64,000 nucleotides of DNA from Allodiplogaster sudhausi (taxonomy: Eukaryota > Nematoda > Chromadorea > Rhabditida > Diplogasteridae). The notes below the pieces were generated by a model, which ran no database searches, was not told where the DNA came from, and saw nothing but the letters and a program-made list of their open reading frames with translations. The stretch's first letter is position 1, and each line of letters begins with the position of its first letter. The stretch is from positions 441,001 through 505,000 of the forward strand of contig CALZFC010000254.1 in NCBI GenBank assembly GCA_945643635.1, read 5' to 3'. Shown in pieces: positions 25,836 to 37,767 of this stretch. The position numbers and the translations under genes were made by a program.

Positions 25836-26297
25836 AGAGAGACAGGGAGACCACGGAGACAGAGAGACATACATAGACATATGTAGACACAGGGACAGAG
25901 AGATTAGAGACAAAGTGAGAAGAAATTGAGAAGAAAGAGAGAGAGAGAGAGATACAAACCAGCTTCCTTTCGACGAATGCAGAATACTGCCGGCATTCTC
26001 GTGAATCCCTAGGAACAATACAAGAAGATTCTCGTCTCGTGAACCAATAGAATAGTATGTACTTCTTGGGGTGAAAGAACGCTTCATAAGAACAAGGAAA
26101 AGCAAAAAGAAGAGAATCCAAATTCGACTAATGACTGCCAAGTAGTCACTGGCAATGCGCGAGGGCAACGACTCTGGCGGAAGCTTCCCATTTACTCCGC
26201 CTCTTCGAACCCGTTCCGTTGTCGGGGATAGGGTAGGCGCCAAGTCCAAGTCCATTTCTGCTGTGTTATCTCGCGCCTCTTCCGGCGGCGATCTCAT
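23580..26297 (-). CDS. probable single-pass membrane protein gene, multi-exon, unidentified
   Basis: On the minus strand an ATG at 26,297 opens a 338-base exon (25,960-26,297). It encodes a charged N-terminus, then a hydrophobic segment (ISRIWILFFLLFLVLM), followed by a basic stretch: a type II signal-anchor layout. Downstream blocks with splice sites are 24,765-24,890 (ITPPFMQISPPHKCYAYSEP), 24,519-24,649 (FKYWTATMPRDEVLERVAPR), about 23,985-24,130 (MIPTVVVLGDDPEWSASVFV), about 23,783-23,882 (LPVFVGQRLNGIHPTVKWAF) and about 23,580-23,660 (FIWWTAYQSRGQLIYYNAQP). A 62-bp direct duplication in the fourth block breaks its frame. The exons are linked only by order, strand and style. I do not recognise the family. 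A membrane-anchored secretory-pathway enzyme is possible. Confidence 0.4.
23991..24114. repeat. 62-bp exact tandem duplication inside a coding exon
   Basis: A segment beginning GTTGCCATCGAGCCTAAAGT occurs twice back to back with no difference that I can see. Because 62 is not a multiple of three, the downstream frame of the exon is shifted. Confidence 0.9.
24167..24237 (+). pseudogene. tRNA-like sequence
   Basis: An A-box-like TAGTATAGCGGTTAG is followed 35-40 bases later by a B-box-like GGTTCGATTTC. A 5-bp stem with one mismatch can enclose a loop with ACG in the anticodon place. The acceptor stem pairs poorly and the T stem has a mismatch, so this is probably a tRNA relic or SINE head. Confidence 0.3.
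25540..25955. repeat. GA/CAGA microsatellite region
   Basis: About 400 bases of GAGA with CAGA and TAAGA interruptions. It lies in the presumed first intron of the minus-strand membrane-protein gene. Confidence 0.9.
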
Positions 26298-26831
26298 CTC
26301 TATCGATCGCTCTCTTTGATGAGTGTTAATTTGTCGCCAATGTTGACATCCTGATCAAGATGCTTTTGAAGCGTGAGCTGCTCACGATTCTTGGAAAGAT
26401 TAAAAAAAATCAATTGATATACTGGAAATTGGAAACAGGCCGCTGAGCGTCTCTCATCTCTGCTTTTGGCAATTGGGCTCTTGGCTGCTGCGCTTCAGTC
26501 GCGTAGTCCCCTTTGACAGCTGCATGCGTGGGCTGGTGGTTAACAAAATGCTTTTCTCCACGTTTTCTGCTTTTCTCTCCGTCTTTTGATCGGTTATCTT
26601 CGATTCTTCAACCCAAATTCTTCAAGTTTTCTCAGCTCTCGTCTTCTTGCCAAGATCAAAAGTCTCACCACCAACTGCCCTTTTGATCTTTGCAAGTTGA
26701 CGGGATGGAGCTGCCTTTTTTGTTTGCGTCGACTTAAAATATTGCATGCATCACATCATGATTCATTCTGGTCTAATTGTTGAGAATTATGCATTGAAAA
26801 TTAATCAATTCGTCACATCTCTTTTTAGTTA

Positions 26832-27037
26832 ACATTTCCTAAATTTTCATGACTTTTTTTTGCGTTTTAGTTCTTGAAAATTAAAACAAAATAAATTGTT
26901 TTTCTGCCAAAATTGCTATTAAACCGGCTAAAAAACAAAAAAAAATTTTGGTTTAATATTTTGGCGGAAAAACTTGCAATTTTTATCTTCAAGAACTAGA
27001 ACATTAAAATGTCATAAAAAATTTAAGAAATTTTATC
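26832..27037. mobile_element. AT-rich inverted repeat of about 200 bp
   Basis: The left arm contains TTTTAGTTCTTGAAAATTAAAA and a CGCCAAAA-like core. The right arm contains the complement, including TTCAAGAACTAGAACATTAA and ATTTTGGCGG. Arms of about 90 bases match imperfectly around a TAAACCGGCTAA centre. There is no coding potential. A MITE is the likeliest source. Confidence 0.55.
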
Positions 27038-27299
27038 AGTTTCTTTTTTTTAAGTTTTTTGTTTTACATCCCTGATCGCACCGTACATACTAGGAGGACC
27101 TCTTCCGCTCCTAATTTCTATTAATGATATTTGTATTCGTGTTAATTTTACTGATTCCAATAAACTCATTCCCTTCCTATTTGCTTTGTATGCTGGTTCT
27201 TGCTGCGTGCGTGTAGTAAAACCACATGTTGCTTGAAAATTTGATAACTGTTTCAGGTATTGCCTTCCTAAACAAGGCGAGTTCGAATTTCCCACCGGC

Positions 27300-28370
27300 C
27301 AATAAATAGCTCGATATCCTTACATAGCTTGGACACGTGAATGGTTAGCGATATTGTTTGTTTCTTTATAAATCAAGAGATACTCTCTGAAATGGTCAAG
27401 ATGCTCCCTGCTCCGGCGGAAAATATCTAACTTTGGCAAACAATCCCACTCACTTGTCGTTGAGGCGACGTATCGGTCTTCTCTCGTCATGGCGGCGGTC
27501 TTCTCTAAGAGACACTTCACCAGCATTCTACGGTAGTCGCATCATCCGCCCGGACAAACCAGATTTTATCTTTTCCAATGAGGTTAACTTTTATTATCGC
27601 AAACATATATATTTGTTAAATTAAACCAACTTAATTATTTTACCAAAAAAAAACAAACTCTACAAAGTGCCACCTTTCAGGACTTCATACCAAAAGAATG
27701 GCAGGAGATCACCAACTACGAAGAAAGCCAAGCTGATATTCCATGGAGCATGCGCCCATCGTCAACAATATTATTAGGATCCAGCTGACAATGAGATTAC
27801 GGAGGGTTGATTTCATGTACAGGCACTTGATTGATAAATATTTGATACATCTCAGGAAATGTACATGGAATGAAATGACCTGAGCGAGAGGGGGAGAGAA
27901 AAAGAGAGAAGGACCATAAGGATGAGAGTTTGAAGAGCGATAGCGACATTGACGCAAGAGCTAGAACGTGCGATAATTCCTAGAGATTGATTTGCTGCCG
28001 CGGTCGCATGCAACGTCACCACTTTGGTGATCAAAAACTTACTCAACGAACATACATTTATGTATGTACATATATACTACATGTAAATATAGCAGTATAA
28101 AAATATATGTAAAAATAAGAAAAATTTTCCACCCGATAACTGTAAGTAATACAGTAAGTAATAAAAAGATTCCAAGTGAAAAAAGTAATCAAATTGCAAA
28201 ATTTAAAAAAAGCACACGAAGGTCGCAGCTATGTACCTCCTTCTCTTCTTGCATACATACATATGTATGTATGTATGTACATATATGCATCATCATCTTC
28301 TCTTTCATGAAGCATAGTCTTTTTCCCTGTCTCCCTCTCCCTTCTCTCTTCCTATATCATGGCTTCTGCC
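27300..28370. other. no complete gene; possible exon fragment on the minus strand near 27,480-27,540
   Basis: The minus strand near 27,480-27,540 encodes RMLVKCLLEKTAAMT. A similar segment (GMLVEFLVETTAVMT) is found on the minus strand at 61,660-61,720. The likeness suggests two copies of a coding exon of an unknown family. Around it are TATG microsatellites and AT-rich DNA. Confidence 0.3.
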
Positions 28371-28375
28371 ATAGA

Positions 28376-28570
28376 TGTCCATAGAATCAGCCAAGTCAAC
28401 AGGAGGATAGTCAAGAAGACAGGACGCCAAAGTAGAAACACTGTGAAAGATCTCGTCGGATGGACTTTGGAATTTCCACATGACCAAATTGCTCCGTAAC
28501 GCCTCTTCAAACCTGGCTAATACAAGCTTCCATTGTCTTCCTCCATTTCTTGCACTTTCATATTCACGGG
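28376..28570 (-). pseudogene. exon fragment of a duplicated unidentified family, copy A
   Basis: The minus strand encodes a block with FQSPSDEIFHSVSTLASCLL. The same pattern (RFRSPSEQIFQRVSTLASYL) is found on the minus strand at about 29,945-30,125. The conserved residues support former or present coding use. No start, stop or domain could be assigned. Confidence 0.35.
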
Positions 28571-28869
28571 GTTTCAATGAATGCATTGCCGCCCACTCGC
28601 AAATCACTGACTCGTGGGTAGGGTTAATAGGCCCCGCCCCCAGTTCAGAGCGATGAAAAAATTGGTAAAAAAAAAAAACGGGGAAAAAAAAACTTGAAAA
28701 CGGGCCTCTGACAATGAGTGTCGGCATTCTGAATGTTGATTTCCTGATCAAAAGTGCAATGCATCAGGCTGGTGTGCGAGAGCGAGATGGCGAGAGAGTG
28801 AGGATATGGAGTCAGACGCAGAGTACAAGAGGAAGAAAGTGGATAGAAAGAAGCAGAACATGGGAACAG

Positions 28870-29480
28870 TGGTGCTATTAATCTAGGAAGAAAACGGTTG
28901 AGCTCAACCGTTTTTTAAAAAGTTGAGCTCAACTTTTTAACAAAAAAGATTGAGGGTGAACTCTGAAAAGAGCGGATTAGTATGGAAAAGAAGAAAGATG
29001 GGCCCAACTTATTCCAAAAAGATCCCAACTTTAAAAAGCGTGCTCAGCCAAAAAGTGGTCAACATAATGGTCAACTCTTTTTCTAACAGCAAGAGTGTGG
29101 AAGACGAGAGAGGGAAAAGGAAGCTATAAATCATTGCTCCGTTTGGTCTCTCATTTTTGTGTACTCTCTCGCCGAGAAAAAAGGTTGACCTCAAAATGCC
29201 AGTGAAAATGAGACATTGCGTCTCGATGCCTCCGTTTTCGTCTATTAGTCCCAGCCTCACACCTCGGCCTATGAGCATGCTATGAAAAACCCGCAAGACA
29301 TCGGTTGCTGCCGAACCTTTGGGATCCTTGAGCCGGTTTAATTACCCAAGTTTGAGGTAAGCGGTGAAAGCTTAGAAGAAAACTCGACACAATTGTATTG
29401 AGAGTTGAACTGAACTCTGGAAAAAGTTCCAGACAAAAGAGTCGAGCTCAGCTTTCTTTCTTCCTAGATTAATAGCACCA
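28870..29480. mobile_element. 611-bp MITE with 3-bp target duplication
   Basis: The ends are TGGTGCTATTAATCTAGGAA and its exact reverse complement, flanked on both sides by CAG (28,867-28,869 and 29,481-29,483). Just inside the left end are two back-to-back palindromes, ACGGTTGAGCTCAACCGT and AAAGTTGAGCTCAACTTT. No transposase frame is present. The superfamily is open: a 3-bp duplication fits Harbinger or CACTA-type elements. Confidence 0.8.
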
Positions 29481-29944
29481 CAGGAGACGAAGAGTATTAG
29501 AGAGAAGGTGAGAGATTGAGAGCTAAAAGAGATGAGACCGAGAGAAATTGAGAGCGACAATTAAAGATAGAGTGAAAAGACTGCTGATTGTGTGTTCGTG
29601 TGGATTTTGTATTCGATGGTCAGGCCGTCATAGTTGAAACAGGCAAGGGCTGCAGGTCAAGGACAGAAGCGCAGCTGCCAAAGGCGCCGCTCACGGTGAC
29701 AGCGCCAAATTTAATGATCGATACACAATTTCACTCATATCAGTATACAACTGTGTCTTTTTTCTTCATACAGTTCATTTGTATTCCATTCACACTCTTC
29801 TTTCTTGCTTTTGTGGTTTTTTCGGATTTAAATTGCTACACGGAACTATTTTCTTTTACGAACATAAAAGTGACCTGTTACGTACCTCTAGTATCTTTCC
29901 AACTTTGCAAAATAGCCCAGCCGACTTCCTCCCACATGTCGTAC

Positions 29945-30125
29945 GCTGCTGCCATAGATCTCCATAGAAGCAGCCAAGTAAACACGACGAAGATGAGGCA
30001 GATGTCAAGAAGATAGGACGCCAAAGTGGATACCCTCTGAAAGATCTGCTCGGATGGACTTCGGAATCGCTAGAAAAGACCCCATTTCTCTGTAACGTCC
30101 CTTCAAGCCTTGCGAAAACAAAGAA
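29945..30125 (-). pseudogene. exon fragment of a duplicated unidentified family, copy B
   Basis: The block is homologous to the one at 28,376-28,570 on the same strand (FRSPSEQIFQRVSTLASYLL). It contains stops in the frame of the likeness, so it is probably a decayed paralogue. A hydrophobic stretch follows it. Confidence 0.35.
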
Positions 30126-31254
30126 ACGTCCCTTTTGTTTCCGCATTCCTCCCGCTCTTGCTCTTTTTTATTTTACAGCGGAGACGAATCTTAGCGCTTT
30201 TTGAGTTTTCAGTATCCCCGAATAGCGAGCCATCATTTCTGTTATCGAAACGAGTCCAGCGAATTTGTTAGTGCCGTCCGCTACATAGTTGCTATAAAAA
30301 GAAATACAAAATTACACGGTCCAATTTGTTCTGATACCTTCAACTGATAAGTAAAGAAAAACATTCTGTTGAGTTGCTTGTGTGGACAAAATAATGAAGT
30401 TCTTTTTGACTCTGGCGGTGTTCTTCTCCACGGACATGAAAGCAATTGTCATCGGTTGGCGATTTTTTTTATACTAATAGCATTGGAAAACCTTTTGTTT
30501 AAAAATTTGACTTTCATTGATAGAAAAAAAACATTCCTGTGGCTTATTTCCTTTTACTTGTCACAAATTTCTTTCCTTTTTTCTGCAGCAAATATTTTTC
30601 GTAGTAATTTTTGCTTTTTCTTGCTACTAATTATTTTATGCCACTCATATTATATTTTTTTCTGCGATTAAAAAATGTTCCTATAGTTAATGAAGCTATA
30701 TCCACAATACACCTCCATCTTAATTTGGTCGAAATCTCCTTCCTACGATGTTTGTTAAAGAAAGGATGTGCTCACTGCGATTCCACGAGTCTCACTAATT
30801 TTAATGTTACGTATGACACAACATGGTGATATGTATATACATACGTTGCATACATTAAAATTATGCGTAATGTATGGCTTTCCGTCACCCACCGGACGTT
30901 AGGCTTAGTCCCTGATTGTGGAATAAACTTGAAAACGTAAGACACACTCTCCATAAGATGAAATTACTCAAAATGTTGTTAAAAAATATACCAAAACTAA
31001 CGAAATATTCATACATCCATACATATATGAATATAAAAATAATTTTTAAAAAAATAGGTAAAAAAGTTTACTACAGAAAAATACTAACAAAATTACGAAA
31101 CGTTAATTGTGGCAAAAAGGAGTCACATTTTTCGTTTTTTTTTTAAAGCCACTATTTGCCCCCTTTTCGCATCTTTCTGCTCTGTAATAGAAGCAAAAGT
31201 GGTGCTAATTATAAGCACAATTGCAATAATAAAAAACATAAATTTTTATTTTAG

Positions 31255-31450
31255 AAGCCGCTCCTGACTATTGCGAGAATGGCCAGTATATCCATCAATA
31301 TCCAAGTGGTTCTTGTGGCGAAATGTGCAGGAGTTGCGCGGATTGCTATGGCGGCCCCCAGATCGCCGCTAACGTTATAATTGCATCGGACGACGGCGTG
31401 ACATGCGTGCTCTCCTGCTCTTCCGGACATCTTCTTCATCTTTGGGTCAG
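31255..31450 (+). CDS. possible cysteine-rich extracellular exon
   Basis: After a TTTTAG acceptor, the plus strand encodes DYCENGQYI...SGSCGEMCRSCADCYGG and then CVLSCSSGH. The Cys spacing resembles a secreted or extracellular module. It may belong to the channel gene that starts downstream, or to another gene. It is isolated, so confidence is low. Confidence 0.3.
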
Positions 31451-31499
31451 AAAAGTAGGGGTGAAGATATTTAGGAGAACGTAATTTCATACGTGAGTT

Positions 31500-33420
31500 G
31501 GTACCCTAAAATTACCATAAATCGTTGTTGTTCTTTTTGTTCTTTTTTTTGTTGTGTCGATAGACACACGGAGAGGAAGGTATGCGTGTTTATATGGTAG
31601 CCAAAGCATGAAATGAGGGAGGGTTATTAAGATAGGGAGAGAGAAGAGAGAGTCAACCGCTTACGTGGGAAGCGATGGAAGGAAGTGTCAGTGAAGCGCC
31701 GTGGTGCCGCCGGTAGAGGTTTATATACATACAGATGTACATATCATTTGAAGATGGGCAAGACTCTCGTAGTCAAGTAATATTACAATGTACATAGATA
31801 TTCGTTGTCTACATAACATTTTCCTCAGTTGCAATTCTGAAATTTCTTTCGGCAGGGCTCCTTTTTTTATTACTCCAAGGGAAACGCCGCCGTCGGACAG
31901 GCTAATACGGCAGTTGACAACGACTACTGCATTAATGGCACCGAAGTGTCCGTGGTTGGCTTCGCATGCTCGACAGGTTCGCAATATACAGTAGTGGACA
32001 ATAAAAGTCTATATTTAGGTATTTCAGGCATATATCTTTTCAAAGTTTGCGAAATTTATGAAATTTTCAAGGTTGCTAATTTATGCCGTTTGACGTCCAG
32101 TATATACAATTGGTTTCATCGATCCACTACTGAGCAAAAATTAATCAATAACTCAAATTACGCATTTTGCACATTTGGGTATCATGAACAGATTAATTTA
32201 TTTCTGTGGTCGTCAGGTAGTTTTTATTGATATTTTATTTTAGTTGTAGTTTAGAACAACCCTGCGATTAATTGTTAGGTCTAATTGTTACTTAATCTCA
32301 TGTTTTTACATGATGGCGGGCCTCAGTTCTCGATCGATTCATTCACTCTGTCTGACATGCAGATTGGCGTTTTGAGTAATTTCTTACATGCTAACTATTT
32401 GAGCACGTGTTGTATACAGCGGTCAACTTTGCTACGCAGCCCGGAAGTACTTACAGTGAAGCTAAGTAAGGGTCTGTATTAAAAAAAAAGGTCATGCATA
32501 TCTCTAATGATAGCCAATAGCCTTTTACATATTTGGCAGCTTTTACGGCTGTGTGCTCTTATTGCCGAAAAAAAAGTAGGTCAAATTTTGGGGGGAAGCG
32601 TTATTGCCGATTTACAAAAGGAGGTTACCTTCAACTGGAAGGCACGAGTTGAGACCTTTCGGCAATATTCGGTGGATTTCCTAGCACGCGCCCGAGCAAC
32701 GCCCAGCACATTGCATTTGTAAATGGCACTGCGCCAAATTGGTGAAAGTTGGAAAGACTGATTGCACCAAAAACACCTTGGGAATAATAATCGACAATAA
32801 TGCCTTCTCCCCTTTTAAATCGGCAATATTGGCTTCATGCGGTCAATCGGAAATAAGAGTGCGCAGCTATATTCTTCATATTTCATCCCTCACTTCATTT
32901 GGCTTCAAGAAACCAGTGCACGTCTGAAGACACCTAAACAGCGACAAAATGGCATAAATATGTATATACCAGACGGTTTGCGCGCGCTTCACCGGCTGGT
33001 TGCTCGGCGCTTCGCGGCCTCGCTATCTAACTTTTCTTACGATACCTGAGAGCGCAAAATATATGTTGCAAGAAAGAGAAGATATGTGCATTATGCAGGT
33101 AGCAAGGCACAATCCAATTGTCAAAGATTCGGTTATGAAAAGATCGGGGCCAGTGGCAAAAATTAACCACTTTTCGTAATATTCAATCCTTTTCCTGATA
33201 TCGGTTTAAGATGGAGTACCCTTCCATAAATTTATAGAAAGGTCCATTTGCTCGGAAGAAGTCGGGTATTCCAGATTTTCGAAGAGAGAAGTAGGATTCT
33301 GGAAAATTCCAGGCACTCTTCTGAAATTTCCAGGAGGAAAGGAATATACTGCTAGATGTTGCTCCTTTCAAATTTTGCTCTGAGATTCTTAAGCATGATT
33401 TAGATAATTTTACGTCCTAG
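31500..33420. other. no gene recognised
   Basis: AT-rich DNA with short frames. From about 33,290 the first degenerate heat-shock-like boxes (TTCTGGAAAATTCC, TTCTGAAATTTCC) appear as the satellite array is approached. Confidence 0.45.
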
Positions 33421-33424
33421 AGCA

Positions 33425-36400
33425 GACTCCGCCTCTTTCAGAACCTTCTGGAATGTCCCAATGACCGGGAGCAGGCGTTGACCCCTTCCGGAATGTTCTT
33501 GAAAATTCCATGTCCCGGGGCCGAACGTGGCCCCTTCTGGAACCTGGAATGTTCCAAGGACCGGGGGCAGGCGTAGACCCCTTTCCGAAATCTACTGGAA
33601 GGTTCTAAGGACCGGGGGCAGGCGTTGGCCCCTTCCTTAATCTTCTGGAGAACTTGGTCCGTTCTGGAACCTTCTGGAATGTTCCCAGTATCGGGGGCAG
33701 ACGTTGGCCCCTTCCGGAATGTTCTGGAAAGTTTCACGTCCCGAGACCGAACTTTGCCTCTTCTGTAACCTTCTCGAATGTTCCCAGTACCCAGGGCAGA
33801 CGTTGGCCGTTCCTGAATATTCTGGAAAATTCCATGTCCCAGGGCAGAACTTTCTCCCTTCTGGAACCTTCTCGAATGTTCTCAGTACCCAGGACAGACG
33901 TTGGCCCGTTCCTGAATGTTCTGGAAAATTCCATGTCCCGAGATCGAATTTTGTTTGTTCTGGAACCTTCTCGAATGTTCCCAGTACCCAGGGCAGACGT
34001 TGGCCCGTTCATGAATGTTCTGGAAACTTCCATGTCCCGGGCCTGAACTTTCTCCCTTCTGGAACCTTCTGGAAGGTTCCAAGGACCGGGGGCAGAAGTT
34101 TACCCCTTCCGGAATGTTCTGGGAAATTCCACATTTCGAGGCCTTACTCGGTTTTTTCTGGAACCTTCTCGAATGTCCCAGTACCCAGGGCAGACGTTGG
34201 CCCGTTCCTGAATGTTCTAGAAAATTCCATGTCCCGAAACCGAATTTTGTCTCTTCTGGAACCTTCTCGAATGTTTCCAGTACCCAGGGCAGACGTTGGC
34301 CCGTTCCTGAATGTTCTGGAAAATTCCATGTCCCGAGACCGAACTTTGTCTCTTCTGGAACCTTCTCGAATGTTCTCAGTACCCAGGGCAGACGTTGGCC
34401 CGTTCCTGAATGTTCTGGAAAATTCCATGTCCCGAGACCGAACTTTGTCTCTTCTGGAACCTTCTCGAATGTTCCCAGTACCCAGGGCAGACGTTGGCCC
34501 GTTCCTGAATGTTCTGGAAAATTCCATGTCCCGAGACCGAACTTTGTCTCTTCTGGAACCTTCTCGAATGTTCCCAGTACCCAAGGCAGACGTTGGCCCG
34601 TTCCTGAATGTTCTAGAAAATTCCATGTCCCGAGACCGAATTTTGTCTCTTCTGGAACCTTCTCGAATGTTCCCAGTACCCAAGGCAGACGTTGGCCCGT
34701 TCCTGAATGTTCTGGAAAATTCCATGTCCCGAGACCGAATTTTGTCTCTTCTGGAACCTTCTCGAATGTTCCCAGTACCCAAGGCAGACGTTGGCCCGTT
34801 CCTGAATGTTCTGGAAAATTCCATGTCCCGAGATCGAATTTTGTTTGTTCTGGAACCTTCTCGAATGTTCCCAGTACCCAGGGCAGACGTTGGCCCGTTC
34901 ATGAATGTTCTGGAAACTTCCATGTCCCGGGCCTGAACTTTCTCCCTTCTGGAACCTTCTGGAAGGTTCCAAGGACCGGGGGCAGAAGTTTACCCCTTCC
35001 GGAATGTTCTGGGAAATTCCACATTTCGAGGCCTTACTCGGTTTTTTCTGGAACCTTCTCGAATGTCCCAGTACCCAGGGCAGACGTTGGCCCGTTCCTG
35101 AATGTTCTAGAAAATTCCATGTCCCGAAACCGAATTTTGTCTCTTCTGGAACCTTCTCGAATGTTCCCAGTACCCAGGGCAGACGTTGGCCCGTTCATGA
35201 ATGTTCTGGAAAATTCCATGTCCCGAGACCGAACTTTGTCTCTTCTGGAACCTTCTCGAATGTTCCCAGTACCCAGGGCAGACGTTGGCCCGTTCCTGAA
35301 TGTTCTGGAAAATTCCATGTCCCGAGACCGAACTTTGTCTCTTCTGGAACCTTCTCGAATGTTCCCAGTACCCAGGGCAGACGTTGGCCCGTTCCTGAAT
35401 GTTCTGGAAAATTCCATGTCCCGAGACCGAACTTTGTCTCTTCTGGAACCTTCTCGAATGTTCCCAGTACCCAGGGCAGACGTTGGCCCGTTCCTGAATG
35501 TTCTGGAAAATTCCATGTCCCGAGACCGAACTTTGTCTCTTCTGGAACCTTCTCGAATGTTCCCAGTACCCAAGGCAGACGTTGGCCCGTTCCTGAATGT
35601 TCTAGAAAATTCCATGTCCCGAGACCGAATTTTGTCTCTTCTGGAACCTTCTCGAATGTTCCCAGTACCCAAGGCAGACGTTGGCCCGTTCCTGAATGTT
35701 CTGGAAAATTCCATGTCCCGAGACCGAACTTTGTCTCTTCTGGAACCTTCTCGAATGTTCCCAGTACCCAGGGCAGACGTTGGCCCGTTCCTGAATGTTC
35801 TGGAAAATTCCATGTCCCGAGACCGAACTTTGTCTCTTCTGGAACCTTCTCGAATGTTCCCAGTACCCAAGGCAGACGTTGGCCCGTTCCTGAATGTTCT
35901 GGAAAATTCCATGTCCCGAGACCGAATTTTGTCTCTTCTGGAACCTTCTCGAATGTTCCCAGTACCCAAGGCAGACGTTGGCCCGTTCCTGAATGTTCTG
36001 GAAAATTCCATGTCCCGAGACCGAATTTTGTCTCTTCTGGAACCTTCTCGAATGTTCCCAGTACCCAAGGCAGACGTTGGCCCGTTCCTGAATGTTCTAG
36101 AAAATTCCATGTCCCGAGACCGAATTTTGTCTCTTCTGGAACCTTCTCGAATGTTCCCAGTACCCAAGGCAGACGTTGGCCCGTTCCTGAATGTTCTGGA
36201 AAATTCCATGTCCCGAGACCGAATTTTGTCTCTTCTGGAACCTTCTCGAATGTTCCCAGTACCCAAGGCAGACGTTGGCCCGTTCCTGAATGTTCTAGAA
36301 AATTCCATGTCCCGAGACCGAATTTTGTCTCTTCTGGAACCTTCTCGAATGTTCCCAGTACCCAAGGCAGACGTTGGTCCGTTACTGAATGTTCTGGAAA

Positions 36401-37560
36401 ATTCCATGTCCCGAGACCGAACTTTGTCTCTTCTGGAACCTTCTCGAATGTTCCCTGTACCCAGGGCAGACGTTGGCCCGTTCCTGAATGTTCTAGAAAA
36501 TTCCATGTCCCGAAACCGAATTTTGTCTCTTCTGGAACCTTCTCGAATGTTCTCAGTACCCAGGGCAGACGTTGGCCCGTTCCTGAATGTTCTGGAAAAT
36601 TCCATGTCCCGAGACCGAACTTTGTCTCTTCTGGAACCTTCTCGAATGTTCCCAGTACCCAGGGCAGACGTTGGCCCGTTCCTGAATGTTCTGGAAAATT
36701 CCATGTCCCGAGACCGAACTTTGTCTCTTCTGGAACCTTCTCGAATGTTCTCAGTACCCAGGGCAGACGTTGGCCCGTTCCTGAATGTTCTAGAAAATTC
36801 CATGTACCGAGACCGAACTTTGTCTCTTCTGGAACCTTCTCGAATGTTCCCAGTACCCAGGGCAGACGTTGGCCCGTTCCTGAATGTTCTGGAAAATTCC
36901 ATGTACCGAGACCGAATTTTGTCTCTTCTGGAACCTTCTCGAATGTTCCCAGTACCCAAGGCAGATGTTGGCCCGTTCCTGAATGTTCTGGAAAATTCCA
37001 TGTCCCGAGACCGAATTTTGTCTCTTCTGGAACCTTCTCGAATGTTCCCAGTACCCAAGGCAGAAGTTGGCCCGTTCCTGAATGTTCTGGAAAATTCCAT
37101 GTCCCGAGACCGAATTTTGTCTCTTCTGGAACCTTCTCGAATGTTCTCAGTACCCAGGGCAGACGTTGGCCCGTTCCTGAATGTTCTGGAAAATTCCATG
37201 TCCCGAGACCGAATTTTGTCTCTTCTGGAACCTTCTCGAATGTTCCCAGTACCCAGGGCAGACGTTGGCCCGTTCATGAATGTTCTGGAAACTTCCATGT
37301 CCCGGGCCTGAACTTTCTCCCTTCTGGAACCTTCTGGAAGGTTCCAAGGACCGGGGCAGAAGTTGGCCCCTTCCGGAATGTTCTGGAAAATTCCACATCC
37401 CGAGGCCTTACTCGGTTTTTTCTGGTACCTTCTCGAATGTCCCAGTACCCAGGACAGACGTTGGCCCGTTCCTGAATGTTCTGGAAAATCTTTCTCCCTT
37501 CTTTTACCTTCTGGAATGTTCCAAGAACCGGGGGCAGACAATGGCCCCCTCCGGACTGTT
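33425..37560. repeat. 99-bp satellite array, about 40 units, made of heat-shock elements
   Basis: The period is 99 bases. Each unit holds two runs of five alternating TTC/GAA boxes at exact 5-base phase. Run 1 is TTC-tg-GAA-cc-TTC-tc-GAA-tg-TTC. Run 2 is TTC-ct-GAA-tg-TTC-tg-GAA-aa-TTC. This is the nGAAn/nTTCn heat-shock-element rule that trimeric HSF binds. Units in the centre differ by only a few bases, while those at both edges are more diverged. A variant block (GGGCCTGAACTTTCTCCC followed by CCGGGGGCAGAAG) recurs near 34,030, 34,920 and 37,300, spaced by 9 and 24 periods, which shows higher-order duplication. Because 99 is divisible by three and the unit lacks stops in several frames, huge repetitive frames appear on both strands. 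Confidence 0.9.
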
Positions 37561-37681
37561 CTGGGGATTTCCAGGGCCCATGAAGGTGCGAAAGATGCCA
37601 GATTCGTTGTGGTACGAAAGTCGCAGCGTTCATAGTGCTTTTGACCGTTTGGATGTCTCAAACTCGGGTAATTAAACCGGA

Positions 37682-37767
37682 GGGAGCATGGAAGGTTCCA
37701 GAAAAAAACTGTAACAAAGCCACGGGGAGCATGGAAGGTTCCAGAAAAAAACTGTAACAAAGCCACG
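37682..37767. repeat. 43-bp tandem duplication at the array edge
   Basis: A unit starting GGGAGCATGGAAGGTTCCAG occurs twice in direct succession. It contains a GAA-GGTTCCAGAA heat-shock-like core and marks the right border of the satellite. Confidence 0.85.

Noticed and set aside
33425..37560. CRISPR array
   Set aside because: Units are continuous tandem copies without unique spacers, and the DNA is eukaryotic.
33704..37766. Very long open frames (up to about 1,100 codons) on both strands
   Set aside because: They are by-products of a 99-bp repeat, a multiple of three, that lacks stops in several frames. Three overlapping frames are open at once, with no codon bias or splice context.
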